From Chryseobacterium sp. 52 (GTDB lineage Bacteria > Bacteroidota > Bacteroidia > Flavobacteriales > Weeksellaceae): a stretch of DNA of 64,000 nt. This document shows, in pieces, positions 26,402-35,109 of this stretch. The stretch is from contig NZ_PEEX01000001.1 of assembly GCF_002754245.1 (NCBI RefSeq), forward strand, positions 1,468,001-1,532,000, read 5' to 3'. Positions within the stretch are counted from its first letter, which is position 1; each line of letters begins with the position of its first letter. Position numbers and translations under genes: made by a program. The notes under the pieces were generated by a model that saw nothing but the letters and a program-made list of their open reading frames with translations, did no database searches and was not told the DNA's origin.

Positions 26402-27340
26402 ATGAAAAAATATATTAGCACCCTTTTAGTATTAGTTTCGGGATTTGCATTTTCCCAAACTATTCTGAACGCAGCTTCTCCGGAAGAGTTCAGACAGATG
26501 AGAGAGGAAAACAAACAAAAAGTTGGTGATACTATTATTGATAAAACAGTAAAGCCTCTTGAATATGGTTTTGTAGAAGATAAAGATATCCTTAAGAGTA
26601 TGTTTGTTTGGGAAATCATTGATATGAATGATAAGATCAATCAGCCATTCTACTATGACAATCCGGATGGACTTCTTGCAACACCTACAAGATCTCTATA
26701 TCAGTTATTATTGGATGCTGCGTTAAGCGGTAAGATCGAGCAGGTTTATGATGATGAAAACTTTACGGTGAAACTTTCACCGGAAGGAATCCAAAAAAGA
26801 TTGGAAAAAGTAATTATCAATGATGCTGCTATTGATATCCTTAACTCTGGAAGACAATTAACAGATCAGGAGAAAAAAGAATATACCGATGTTTTCAAGA
26901 CTACTACTGAAAAAGTAAAAGTTCTTAAAATTATGGGTATGTGGTTTATCGATAAGAGAGACGGACAGATGAAATACAGACCTCTTGGTATTGCAGCAAT
27001 GGGACCAGATCCTGCTGTACAGGGAGTTATTGGACCAGATGGTAAGCCTATCGCCAGTAATGACGAGCTTATCGACTTATTCTGGATCTTCTATCCGAAT
27101 GCAAGAGATGTGTTGGCAAACAATTTTGTTTTCAACAGAAAAAATTCTTCTGCGGACCTTTCTTTCGATGATATCATCAATGCGAGAAGATTCTCTTCAA
27201 TCATTTACAAATCATCAGGCGGTTTAGGCGATGGTACTATCAAGGACTATATCCCTAAAGATGCTGACGATCAGTTAGATGAAAGCGACAGAATCAAGAC
27301 GCAGATCCTTAACATGGAGAATGATATGTGGAATTACTAA
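26402..27340 (+). CDS. gldN: Type IX secretion ring protein GldN
   Basis: A 312-residue periplasmic protein with signal peptide MKKYISTLLVLVSGFAFSQ. It binds GldK to form the T9SS ring. Family features are the DKTVKPLEYGFVEDKDILKSM segment (split after KPLEYGF), VWEIIDMNDKINQPFYY, LKIMGMWFIDKRDGQMKYRPLGIAAMG, and the aromatic WIFYPNARDVLANNFVFN. It is the last gld gene and is followed by a terminator. Confidence 0.95.
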   Translation: MKKYISTLLVLVSGFAFSQTILNAASPEEFRQMREENKQKVGDTIIDKTVKPLEYGFVEDKDILKSMFVWEIIDMNDKINQPFYYDNPDGLLATPTRSLYQLLLDAALSGKIEQVYDDENFTVKLSPEGIQKRLEKVIINDAAIDILNSGRQLTDQEKKEYTDVFKTTTEKVKVLKIMGMWFIDKRDGQMKYRPLGIAAMGPDPAVQGVIGPDGKPIASNDELIDLFWIFYPNARDVLANNFVFNRKNSSADLSFDDIINARRFSSIIYKSSGGLGDGTIKDYIPKDADDQLDESDRIKTQILNMENDMWNY

Positions 27341-27361
27341 GATTTCACTTGATATTTATAC

Positions 27362-27393
27362 AAAACCTGAGTACTTTTACTCAGGTTTTTTTA
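27362..27393 (+). terminator. Terminator after gldN, directly against the next start codon
   Basis: Perfect stem AAACCTGAGTA / TACTCAGGTTT with loop CTTT, then a run of seven T. The T run ends only about 3 bases before the ATG at 27396. Confidence 0.8.
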
Positions 27394-27395
27394 TT

Positions 27396-28430
27396 ATGAA
27401 ACATATAGACTATATCATCGTTGGAGACGGATATGCAGCGTTGTTTTTCGCTCATCAGCTCATTAAGAATAATAAATCTTTCGTCCTATTCTCAGAAGGC
27501 AGAAAGAGTGCTTCTCAGGTTTCTGCAGGAATTATCAACCCTGTTGTCCTTAAGAAATTCACTACATTCTGGAAAGCACAGGAGCAAATCGACTTTCTTA
27601 AAGAGACGTTGACCGAAATAGAATCCTACACCGGACAAAACTATCTGATCGATGCGCCTATCCACAGAATTTTTCATGATGAGAACGAACAGAATCTTTG
27701 GCTGAAAAAATCCCAAAATGAAGAGCTTTCGGGTTTTCTTGATGAAAAATTCGATCATTTAGAGGTAGTAAAAAACGATTTTAATACAGGAAAGGTCAAT
27801 CAGTCTGCCAGGCTGCAAGTAAGCGGGTTTTTTAATGATCTATTTGATTTTTTAGAAAAAAATGAATGCCTGATTAAAGAAAAGTTTGATTATGAAAAAT
27901 TGGATACTTCTGCAGCTTCCTATAAAGACTTCCAATATAAAAATATAGTATTCTGCGAAGGAATGGGAGTAAAAGAAAATCCTTTCTTTTCAGATATTGC
28001 CGTTGTTCCGAATAAGGGACATCATATTAAAGTAAAACTCTCCGAAGCAATTCCAAAAGATATAACCATCAAAAAGAAGCATTTTTTATTCCCAACGGAT
28101 AATGGGCTTCATTTCTATGGTGGAACCTATGACAGGGAGCAGCTTCATCATCACGTAGATGAATCCGCAGTAACACAGCTCGTAAACGGATTGTCTGAAA
28201 TTTATCCCCATGATTTTGAAATAGAAGAAGTGAACTTCGGCTTCAGGCCCACCGTAAAGGATCGCAGACCAATCATAGGAAGACACGGATCACTTAAAAA
28301 TCTCTACGTTTTTAATGGTCTTGGAGCAAGAGGAATTTTGAATGGCTGTTATTTCTCAAAAAGCCTGTATCAGTTTATTGAAGAAAATATTCCTTTGCAT
28401 GAAGAAGTTTCCGGTGACAGGTTTAAATAA
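27396..28430 (+). CDS. FAD-dependent oxidoreductase (DAO-type)
   Basis: A 344-residue flavoprotein. The ATG at 27396 places the dinucleotide-binding motif right at the start (MKHIDYIIVGDGYAALFFA, GxGxxA/G type); the longer reading to 27279 runs through the gldN end and terminator and is rejected. Later blocks are VSAGIINPVVL, KNIVFCEGMG, PNKGHHIKVKL and FRPTVKDRRPIIG, ending with FNGLGARGILNG as in glycine-oxidase-like proteins. The substrate is unknown. The gene follows gldN in many flavobacteria, although the terminator means it is probably not simply part of the gld mRNA. Confidence 0.88.
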   Translation: MKHIDYIIVGDGYAALFFAHQLIKNNKSFVLFSEGRKSASQVSAGIINPVVLKKFTTFWKAQEQIDFLKETLTEIESYTGQNYLIDAPIHRIFHDENEQNLWLKKSQNEELSGFLDEKFDHLEVVKNDFNTGKVNQSARLQVSGFFNDLFDFLEKNECLIKEKFDYEKLDTSAASYKDFQYKNIVFCEGMGVKENPFFSDIAVVPNKGHHIKVKLSEAIPKDITIKKKHFLFPTDNGLHFYGGTYDREQLHHHVDESAVTQLVNGLSEIYPHDFEIEEVNFGFRPTVKDRRPIIGRHGSLKNLYVFNGLGARGILNGCYFSKSLYQFIEENIPLHEEVSGDRFK

Positions 28431-28493
28431 TTCAGTACCCTGTTAATCAATATATACGGTAAAAATTCATATCTTAAAAAAAGAATTTAAAAG

Positions 28494-28751
28494 ATGAATG
28501 AAAATATCCTGGGTATAATAGCCGGAATCCTTACTTCTGTCTCCATGATTCCGCAGCTTATCAAGGTGATCAGAGAGAAGAATGTAGACGATATTTCACT
28601 GGTAATGCTTCTGGTACTTATTTCAGGGCTTTCGCTTTGGGTGGGATATGGTTTTATGAAAGAAGAACTGCCCATTATTGTATCAAATGCATTTGCCGTT
28701 TTAGTGAATATATGCCTTCTCGTTTGTTATATTATTTATAAGAAATCCTAA
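28494..28751 (+). CDS. SemiSWEET-type sugar transporter
   Basis: An 85-residue membrane protein with three helices (about residues 4-24, 35-54, 60-82), the size of a SemiSWEET half-transporter that works as a dimer to pass sugars. The PQ motif sits at the end of helix 1 (SMIPQLIKV, Pro20-Gln21), followed by the charged REKNVDDIS loop typical of the family. It is closed by a strong terminator 15 bases after the stop. Confidence 0.88.
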   Translation: MNENILGIIAGILTSVSMIPQLIKVIREKNVDDISLVMLLVLISGLSLWVGYGFMKEELPIIVSNAFAVLVNICLLVCYIIYKKS

Positions 28752-28766
28752 TGAAGTCAATAATAT

Positions 28767-28803
28767 AAAAAAGACGCTTTACCAATCGTAAAGCGTCTTT
28801 TTT
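28767..28803 (+). terminator. Strong terminator after the SemiSWEET gene
   Basis: A 16-bp perfect stem including AAGACGCTTTAC / GTAAAGCGTCTT with loop CAATC and A/T runs. Works in either direction between two convergent genes. Confidence 0.9.
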
Positions 28804-28826
28804 ATATCGTAAAAATTCAGATTTAG

Positions 28827-29258
28827 TTAGGGCTGAAGAACAAATTTAGCTAAAGGAGCCATTCTTGCTTTGTTTAAGGTAAGCGTATTACCGTTCACAG
28901 AATAATTATCCGCAGCCAGCAGAGCCTTTGTGAATAACTGTTCAGTTTCAAGATCGTCACAGGCCATCATGGTAGACATTCCCTGGTTGAATTTAATTCT
29001 CATGACATCAGGCTTGATCTCAAAAGTACCTCCAACTCCGTTGCATCCCCCATGACCTTCATATCTCATGCCTTCCGTATTAAGTTTAAAATAAGGATTG
29101 TTTTTAGGATTTTTAAGGGCAATAGGTTGACCATTCAGTTCAGTCAGTTTCCATGTTTTCCCCATAATATCAGTTGTTTTCTGTACGGGTGGAGTTTTAC
29201 AGGCTGTAAGAAATACAAGCATAAAAAGAGCTGATAAATAGTAATATAAGTTTTTCAT
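28827..29258 (-). CDS. META-domain (HslJ-like) lipoprotein
   Basis: A 143-residue lipoprotein (lipobox VFLTAC, Cys about 20). The domain after it reads GKTWKLTELNGQPIA, YFKLNTEGMRYEGHGGCNGVGGTFEI, MSTMMACDDLETEQLFTKALLAADNY and LTLNK, the exact order of META/HslJ domains with the conserved GxxGCN and MAC. HslJ-type proteins are linked to envelope stress and novobiocin resistance in E. coli. It lies before another small lipoprotein gene on the same strand. Confidence 0.88.
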   Translation of the reverse strand: MKNLYYYLSALFMLVFLTACKTPPVQKTTDIMGKTWKLTELNGQPIALKNPKNNPYFKLNTEGMRYEGHGGCNGVGGTFEIKPDVMRIKFNQGMSTMMACDDLETEQLFTKALLAADNYSVNGNTLTLNKARMAPLAKFVLQP

Positions 29259-29303
29259 AGTGATTATTTTGTGTAAAGTTGGTGTAGTTTGGCAGCTCTT
29301 ACA

Positions 29304-29696
29304 TTAATAAGAAGCCATCTTTGTAGAACCCGAAGCTTTTGTGTCACGTTTGCTATGAAACAGGACCATATCTACATTTTTTTTCAGTAAAGTAATGTTC
29401 CCTTTAATATCAGAATATTGATACTCTTCATTGCTGGCCGTATATTCAGGAAGCGCATCGCTTTTTTTCAGGTCGTAGGTTTTTCCTTCAAGATGAATGG
29501 TTGCCGTACTTTTGGTATGGTTGATTGTAACCTCAATTTTTTCTCCATAACTGTCGGTGAAGATATCTTTAGAGATCTCATCTTTGTTTTCGGGAGCCGC
29601 TTCAGTAAGTGCTTCTGCCTCTTTTCCCGGATGCTTACACGCTGTTGAGGAAAGGACTGCCAGCCCTATAAGAACTGATGTGAATAATTTTTTCAT
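29304..29696 (-). CDS. Small lipoprotein, MliC-like (tentative)
   Basis: A 130-residue lipoprotein (lipobox SSTAC, Cys about 20) with an acidic linker (HPGKEAEALTEAAPENKDE). The folded part reads YGEKIEVTINHTKSTATIHLEGKTY in outline, then a charged KKSDALPEYTASNEEYQYSD stretch and KGNITLLKKN, which resembles the eight-stranded MliC/lysozyme-inhibitor pattern (strand, strand, acidic-S-G-like turn, Y, strand, KG). The similarity is suggestive only. It probably forms a unit with the META lipoprotein gene 45 bases further on. Confidence 0.65.
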   Translation of the reverse strand: MKKLFTSVLIGLAVLSSTACKHPGKEAEALTEAAPENKDEISKDIFTDSYGEKIEVTINHTKSTATIHLEGKTYDLKKSDALPEYTASNEEYQYSDIKGNITLLKKNVDMVLFHSKRDTKASGSTKMASY

Positions 29697-29807
29697 AGTA
29701 ATAGGTGATTTGGATGGGTGTCATGAAATTGTGATATTAATACTGTATAAATTTACGAATATTTTTAATAAATATATGTTAATTTTACATAAATTAATCT
29801 GATGTTT

Positions 29808-29955
29808 CTATCTGTAAGGCTTTTCGGTTTCTTTGCAAAACTTTTCATAGTCTATAAAAACAGATGATGTAAATAAAGGTTTGCTGAGCTTCTGGCCGTC
29901 GGAAAACTGCTGTGTATAGCCGCTTTTAAGAATAAAAAAGTACAGTTTTTTTCAT
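29808..29955 (-). pseudogene. Decayed small gene with a frameshift in an A run
   Basis: The minus strand begins ATG followed by seven A; reading on gives MKKTVLFYS and a stop. If one A is removed the frame stays open for 49 codons, MKKLYFFILKSGYTQQFSDG and on to ETEKPYR and TAG. The 148-base length is one more than a multiple of three. The opened frame looks like a short secreted protein, but its signal peptide would be short. Either the gene is a recent pseudogene or the base count of the run is wrong. The rest of 29697-30270 is AT-rich and shows nothing I can name. Confidence 0.4.
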
Positions 29956-30270
29956 GGTTACATTTGTTGTTTTAATTTGCTGCAAAAGTATTAAAAATTA
30001 TATAATACTGATACACAGTTATAAATGATTTTAATCATACCCGGGAGACTTTTTTTTTGTTCCGGTTTTAGGGTATTTGTTAAAAAAAATACAACTGGAT
30101 TTTTATTTCTCATTCAGTATAAAATCAGATTGAGTTTTATGTGTTGGCAAAAACTAAAGAATAAAAAAATAAATATAGAGATTCGTCATTCAGCTAATTT
30201 AAAGGAGAGTTAAATTTTGTTAATCTATTATGAGCGTATGCTTTTCTAGGTGTACATTTGCGACTTCAAA

Positions 30271-30660
30271 ATGAGAAACTTTATAATATATTTTTTGACC
30301 GGCCTTTTTCTGCTCTTCGTAGTAGAAAGCAGACTTGATGTCAAAACGCTCCGAAATGACTATTCAGGTCATGTTTCTCACCATTTGCCTAAAAAAGCCA
30401 ACCGTCTGAATCAAACCTTTGAAAAACTTTCGGTACAGCAGATAGCAGACAATATTGATAATTCAACTTTAGAACTTACTGAAGATGATTTTCAGCTGTC
30501 TGACACGATACAGTTTATTGCCGTATTTGCAGGTGTATTCAGTCTGGTCTATATTTTTGGGCTTCGTTCTTTTAAAAGCAGAAAACCAGATATCCATTGG
30601 TTTCTTTCGCTGTATTCCAATGTTAAAACATTCATTCTGATTCGTTCTATCAGAATCTAA
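30271..30660 (+). CDS. Hypothetical membrane protein upstream of the RND operon
   Basis: A 129-residue protein not recognised. The ATG at 30271 (MRNFIIYFLTGLFLLFVVES) is preferred to the GTG at 30250. It has one N-terminal hydrophobic helix and a second near residues 78-98 (IQFIAVFAGVFSLVYIFGL), with a polar loop between. The C-terminal tail is basic. A TACATTTG -7-like element at 30253-30260 would give a nearly leaderless transcript. It precedes the RND efflux adaptor by 149 bases on the same strand; a link to efflux is not shown. Confidence 0.6.
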   Translation: MRNFIIYFLTGLFLLFVVESRLDVKTLRNDYSGHVSHHLPKKANRLNQTFEKLSVQQIADNIDNSTLELTEDDFQLSDTIQFIAVFAGVFSLVYIFGLRSFKSRKPDIHWFLSLYSNVKTFILIRSIRI

Positions 30661-30809
30661 AATTTCACTTTTCATGATCAGTTTTCTGTCCCCAGTCCGG
30701 ACAGGAAATACACTGCGTTGCATATGTCGGTAATCATTACGGCGCAGGATCTCTATTACCGTTTTATTTCCATTCAAAACATTAACGATTTATATTAAAC
30801 TCTAGAATT

Positions 30810-31895
30810 ATGATCAAAAGAGTTGCCTCAGGCATTGCGCTTAGCACCCTATTGTTGGCTGTTGGCTGCAGTCAGAAAAAGCAAGAAAAAGAAGAAGCTG
30901 CGGTATATCCCGTCACCAGTCCTGTAAAAATGGATACGGTGATCAACAAAGAATACGTAGCCCAGATCCAGTCTGTAAAAAACATTGAAGTCCGTGCACA
31001 GGAAAAAGGATTTCTGGAAAAAATTTACGTAGATGAAGGCCAGTATGTACAGGCAGGCCAGACCCTGTTCAGAATTATGCCTCAGCTTTATCAGGCGGAA
31101 GTACTAAAAGCGAAAGCAGAAGTAGAACAGGCCACAATTGAATTAAAAAATGCCAGTACTCTGGCCAGTAATAACATTGTTTCTAAAAATGAAAGAGCAA
31201 TGGCCAAGGCCAAGCTCGATGCAGCCAATGCAGAAATGAAACTGGCTCAGATCCATTTATCTTTTACAGATATCAAAGCACCTTTCTCAGGTGTAATCAA
31301 TAGAATTCCGTTAAAACTGGGAAGCCTGGTAGATGAAGGAGATTTATTGACATCACTATCAGACAACACCAATGTCTACAGTTATTTTAACGTTTCAGAA
31401 CCCGAATATTTAAGCTACCAGACCCATGCTGCCGACAGAGGAAGCAATCAGGTATCTTTAATTATGGCGAACGGAGAAATGCTGCCGCAGAAAGGGGAGA
31501 TTCAAACCATAGAAGGTGAATTTGACAATGAAACAGGAAATATTGCCTTCAGAGCAAAATTCCCGAATCCTGATAAGCTGCTAAGAAACGGGGAAACAGG
31601 AAAAGTACAGATGACTATGCCTGTTCACAACGCACTCATTATTCCGCAGAAAGCAACTTATGAAATTCAGGATCAGAAATACGTATTTATCATCGATAAA
31701 AATGGAACGGCTAAATCCAGAAATATAAAGGTGGCTTACGAACTTCCGGATCTTTATGTTGTGGGCTCAGGGCTTGCAGAAGGAGATAAAATCCTTTTAG
31801 AAGGCGTACAGAAGGTAAAGGATGACCAAAAAATACAGACCAAATTCCAAGATCCTAAAAAAGTTCTTCAGTCATTGAAACTAAAAGCAGAGTAG
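30810..31895 (+). CDS. RND efflux periplasmic adaptor subunit
   Basis: A 361-residue membrane-fusion protein, a lipoprotein with lipobox LAVGCS (Cys about 20). It shows the lipoyl-like half motifs (VRAQEKGFLEKIYVDEGQYVQAG at about 62-84 in outline and FSGVINRIPLKLGSLVDEGDLL), a helical hairpin between them and the beta-barrel and membrane-proximal domains after. It links the inner-membrane pump to the outer-membrane channel. First gene of a three-gene efflux operon; stop to next start is 22 bases. Confidence 0.92.
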   Translation: MIKRVASGIALSTLLLAVGCSQKKQEKEEAAVYPVTSPVKMDTVINKEYVAQIQSVKNIEVRAQEKGFLEKIYVDEGQYVQAGQTLFRIMPQLYQAEVLKAKAEVEQATIELKNASTLASNNIVSKNERAMAKAKLDAANAEMKLAQIHLSFTDIKAPFSGVINRIPLKLGSLVDEGDLLTSLSDNTNVYSYFNVSEPEYLSYQTHAADRGSNQVSLIMANGEMLPQKGEIQTIEGEFDNETGNIAFRAKFPNPDKLLRNGETGKVQMTMPVHNALIIPQKATYEIQDQKYVFIIDKNGTAKSRNIKVAYELPDLYVVGSGLAEGDKILLEGVQKVKDDQKIQTKFQDPKKVLQSLKLKAE

Positions 31896-31917
31896 TCTAC
31901 TCGTAAAACGAAGCAGT

Positions 31918-34900
31918 ATGTTTAAGAAATTCATCCGCAGACCTGTTCTGTCTATCGTGATCTCGCTGATCATCGTATTTATGGGAGTTCTGTCGCTGGT
32001 AAAACTTCCAGTGACCCAGTTTCCCTCCATTTCACCCCCTAAAGTAAATATCACCGCAGAATATCCGGGAGCCAACAACGAACTATTGATCAAATCAGTG
32101 GTTATTCCCCTCGAAAGAGGTCTGAATGGAGTTCCGGGTATGAAATATATGACCTCCGATGCAGGTAACGACGGGGAAGCTTCCATTCAGATCGTATTTG
32201 ATCTTGGAACAGATCCCAATGTTGCCGCAGTAAACGTTCAGAACCGTGTATCTTCAGTAGTTAACAAACTTCCGCCTCTCGTAGTGCGTGAAGGGGTAAA
32301 GATCACCCGTGAAGAACCCAATATGTTGATGTACATTAACCTGTACAGTGACGACCCTAAAGCTGACCAAAAGTTCCTTTTCAACTACGCTGATATCAAC
32401 GTAATGTCTGAATTGAGAAGGGTAAGCGGAGTAGGTTTTGCAGATATCCTGGGAACCCGTGAATATGCCATGCGTATCTGGCTGAAGCCGGACAGGCTTA
32501 CCGCGTATAATATCTCGGCAGACGAAGTGATGGAATCCCTGAACCAGCAGAGTTTGGAAGCTTCTCCGGGAAAAACAGGAGAAAGTTCAGGAAAACGTTC
32601 CCAATCATTTGAATATATTCTGAAATATTCCGGACGTTTTAATAATGAAAAAGATTATGGGAATATTATCTTAAAAGCAAAACCGGGCGGAGAGTTTGTA
32701 AGATTAAAAGATGTTGCAGATATAGAATTCGGTTCTTCCATGTATGATATCTATTCTACACTGAACGGAAAGCCTTCCGCTGCAATTACAGTAAAACAGT
32801 CTTACGGCTCCAATGCAAGTGACGTTATCAAAAATGTTAAAACTTTGATGAAAGATCTTGAGAAAAATAACTTCCCGAAAGGAATGCATTATGACATCAG
32901 TTATGACGTTTCCAGATTCTTGGATGCCTCTATGGAAAAGGTGATTCATACCCTTTTTGAAGCCTTTATTTTAGTGGCAATTGTCGTCTTCTTATTTCTG
33001 GGGGACTGGCGTTCGACCTTAATTCCGGCCTTAGCTGTTCCGGTTTCACTGGTAGGTACATTTGCTGTCATGTCCGCGTTTGGAATTACCTTAAATATGA
33101 TTTCGCTCTTTGCATTGGTAATGGCTATCGGGGTTGTCGTCGATGATGCCATTGTGGTTATTGAAGCCGTCCATGCCAAGATGGAAGAAAAAGGACTGTC
33201 TCCGTTAAAGGCAACAGAAGAAGCTATGCATGAGATCAGTGGAGCGATTATCGCGATCACTTTGGTAATGGCATCCGTATTCATTCCGATTGCATTTATG
33301 TCCGGTCCGGTTGGGGTATTTTATCGTCAGTTCTCTATTACCATGGCTTCTGCGATTATCCTTTCAGGAGTGGTAGCCTTGACGCTGACTCCGGCTTTAT
33401 GTGCTTTAATCTTAAGAAACAATCACGGAAAAGCTAAAAAGAAAACGCCGATTACTGTTTTTCTGGATAAATTCAACAATTTATTCACAAAAGGAGCTGG
33501 GAAGTATGAGAAAATGCTGAACAAAACAGTGAAGAAAAAATCCATTACACTTCCTTTATTGCTGGCATTTTGCGCCTGTACATTCTTCTTAAGCAATTCA
33601 CTTCCTTCAGGATTTATTCCGGCAGAAGATCAGGGGATGATTTATGCTATTATCCAGACCCCTCCGGGTTCTACACTGGAAAGAACCAATCAGATTGCTA
33701 AAGAATTATTAAGAGAATCTGAAGATATTGATGGAGTACAGTCTGTTTCTTCGCTGGCAGGATATGAAATCCTTACAGAAGGTACAGGATCCAACTCAGG
33801 AACCTGTCTGATTAACCTTAAAAGCTGGGAAGAACGAAAAGAATCTGCTGCAGAAATCATCGAAAAGCTCGAAGAAAAAGCCAAAAATATTCCGGGAGCC
33901 AATATAGAATTCTTCCAGCCTCCATCCATTCCCGGTTACGGTGCTGCAGGAGGTTTTGAACTTCGTTTGCTGGATAAAGCAGGAAGTGGGGACTATCATA
34001 AAATGGAAGAGGTAAGTAATGACTTTGTGAAAGAATTGAAGAAGCGTCCCGAACTGGGATCTGCATTTACCTTCTATTCCGCAAGTTTCCCTCAATATAT
34101 GCTCAAAGTAGATAATGATCTTGCCGAGCAAAAAGGAGTAACCATAGAAAGTGCGATGAACAACCTGTCAACGTTGATAGGGTCCAATTATGAGACCAGT
34201 TTTATCCGTTTCGACAGACCGTATAAAGTTATTGTACAGGCAGGTCCGCAATACCGGGCATTGCCGACAGACCTTCTGAAGCTGTATGTAAAAAATGATA
34301 AAGAACAGATGGTTCCGTATTCAGATTTTATGAGGTTGGAAAAAGTATATGGATTGTCAGAGATCACAAGACATAATATGTATAATTCTGCAGAGGTGAG
34401 CGGAACTCCGGCACCGGGATACAGTAGCGGCCAGGCGATCAAAGCTATTCAGGAAGTCGCAGATAAAACACTTCCAAGAGGGTTTGGTATTGACTGGGCA
34501 GGTATTTCCAAGGACGAAGTGAGCAGAGGAAATGAGGCGGTATTTATCTTCCTGGTCTGTCTGGGATTTGTCTACCTGATCCTTGCAGCACAGTATGAAA
34601 GTTTTATTCTGCCATTGCCTGTGATTTTATCTCTTCCAACGGGTATTTTCGGAGCTTTCCTGTGTTTAAAATTATTAGGACTTGAAAATAACATCTATGC
34701 TCAGGTGGCCATGGTCATGTTGATTGGTCTGCTGGGTAAAAACGCGGTATTGATTGTAGAATTTGCTGTTCAGAAAAAGGCAGAAGAAGGAATTCCTGTA
34801 GCACAGGCGGCCATTGAAGGAGCGGCAATCCGTTTCCGTCCGATTCTGATGACTTCATTTGCATTCGTTGCAGGTCTTATTCCGCTGGTTATGGCAACAG

Positions 34901-35109
34901 GACCGGGCGCAGTGGGGAACAGAACCATTGGTACCGCCGCGGCAGGAGGGATGCTGATAGGAACTATTTTCGGCCTGATGATCATTCCGGGGCTGTATTA
35001 CATTTTCGGAACCATCGCAGAGAAATCGAGACTGGCAAAATATGAAGAGGAAAATCCTTTAACAGAACAAACAGAACCTTATGAACATGATGGAAAATTT
35101 GAAGACTAA
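31918..35109 (+). CDS. RND multidrug efflux pump (HAE1 family)
   Basis: A 1,063-residue inner-membrane proton antiporter with twelve membrane helices and two large periplasmic loops. The start MFKKFIRRPVLSIVISLIIV is typical of AcrB-like pumps. The proton-relay aspartates are in helix 4 (GVVVDDAIVVIEAVH, about residue 405). Other family marks are FPSISPPKVNITAEYPGA, SGPVGVFYRQFSITMA and GLLGKNAVLIVEFA. Substrates cannot be predicted. The end overlaps the next gene by 29 bases. Confidence 0.95.
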   Translation: MFKKFIRRPVLSIVISLIIVFMGVLSLVKLPVTQFPSISPPKVNITAEYPGANNELLIKSVVIPLERGLNGVPGMKYMTSDAGNDGEASIQIVFDLGTDPNVAAVNVQNRVSSVVNKLPPLVVREGVKITREEPNMLMYINLYSDDPKADQKFLFNYADINVMSELRRVSGVGFADILGTREYAMRIWLKPDRLTAYNISADEVMESLNQQSLEASPGKTGESSGKRSQSFEYILKYSGRFNNEKDYGNIILKAKPGGEFVRLKDVADIEFGSSMYDIYSTLNGKPSAAITVKQSYGSNASDVIKNVKTLMKDLEKNNFPKGMHYDISYDVSRFLDASMEKVIHTLFEAFILVAIVVFLFLGDWRSTLIPALAVPVSLVGTFAVMSAFGITLNMISLFALVMAIGVVVDDAIVVIEAVHAKMEEKGLSPLKATEEAMHEISGAIIAITLVMASVFIPIAFMSGPVGVFYRQFSITMASAIILSGVVALTLTPALCALILRNNHGKAKKKTPITVFLDKFNNLFTKGAGKYEKMLNKTVKKKSITLPLLLAFCACTFFLSNSLPSGFIPAEDQGMIYAIIQTPPGSTLERTNQIAKELLRESEDIDGVQSVSSLAGYEILTEGTGSNSGTCLINLKSWEERKESAAEIIEKLEEKAKNIPGANIEFFQPPSIPGYGAAGGFELRLLDKAGSGDYHKMEEVSNDFVKELKKRPELGSAFTFYSASFPQYMLKVDNDLAEQKGVTIESAMNNLSTLIGSNYETSFIRFDRPYKVIVQAGPQYRALPTDLLKLYVKNDKEQMVPYSDFMRLEKVYGLSEITRHNMYNSAEVSGTPAPGYSSGQAIKAIQEVADKTLPRGFGIDWAGISKDEVSRGNEAVFIFLVCLGFVYLILAAQYESFILPLPVILSLPTGIFGAFLCLKLLGLENNIYAQVAMVMLIGLLGKNAVLIVEFAVQKKAEEGIPVAQAAIEGAAIRFRPILMTSFAFVAGLIPLVMATGPGAVGNRTIGTAAAGGMLIGTIFGLMIIPGLYYIFGTIAEKSRLAKYEEENPLTEQTEPYEHDGKFED

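Noticed and set aside
27279..27395. Longer N-terminus for the FAD oxidoreductase
   Set aside because: It would run through the end of gldN and the terminator and place 39 unrelated residues before the dinucleotide-binding motif.
30025..30213. A 62-codon plus-strand frame in the spacer before the RND region
   Set aside because: Low-complexity hydrophobic peptide with no ribosome site; looks like chance in AT-rich DNA.
30253..30260. TACATTTG as promoter of the membrane protein gene at 30271
   Set aside because: It matches TAnnTTTG but no -33 box is present and it lies only 10 bases from the start codon; kept only as a remark in that gene.
33796..34131. Several 70-110 codon minus-strand frames inside the RND pump gene
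   Set aside because: Antisense to a fully conserved pump; shadows of codon bias.
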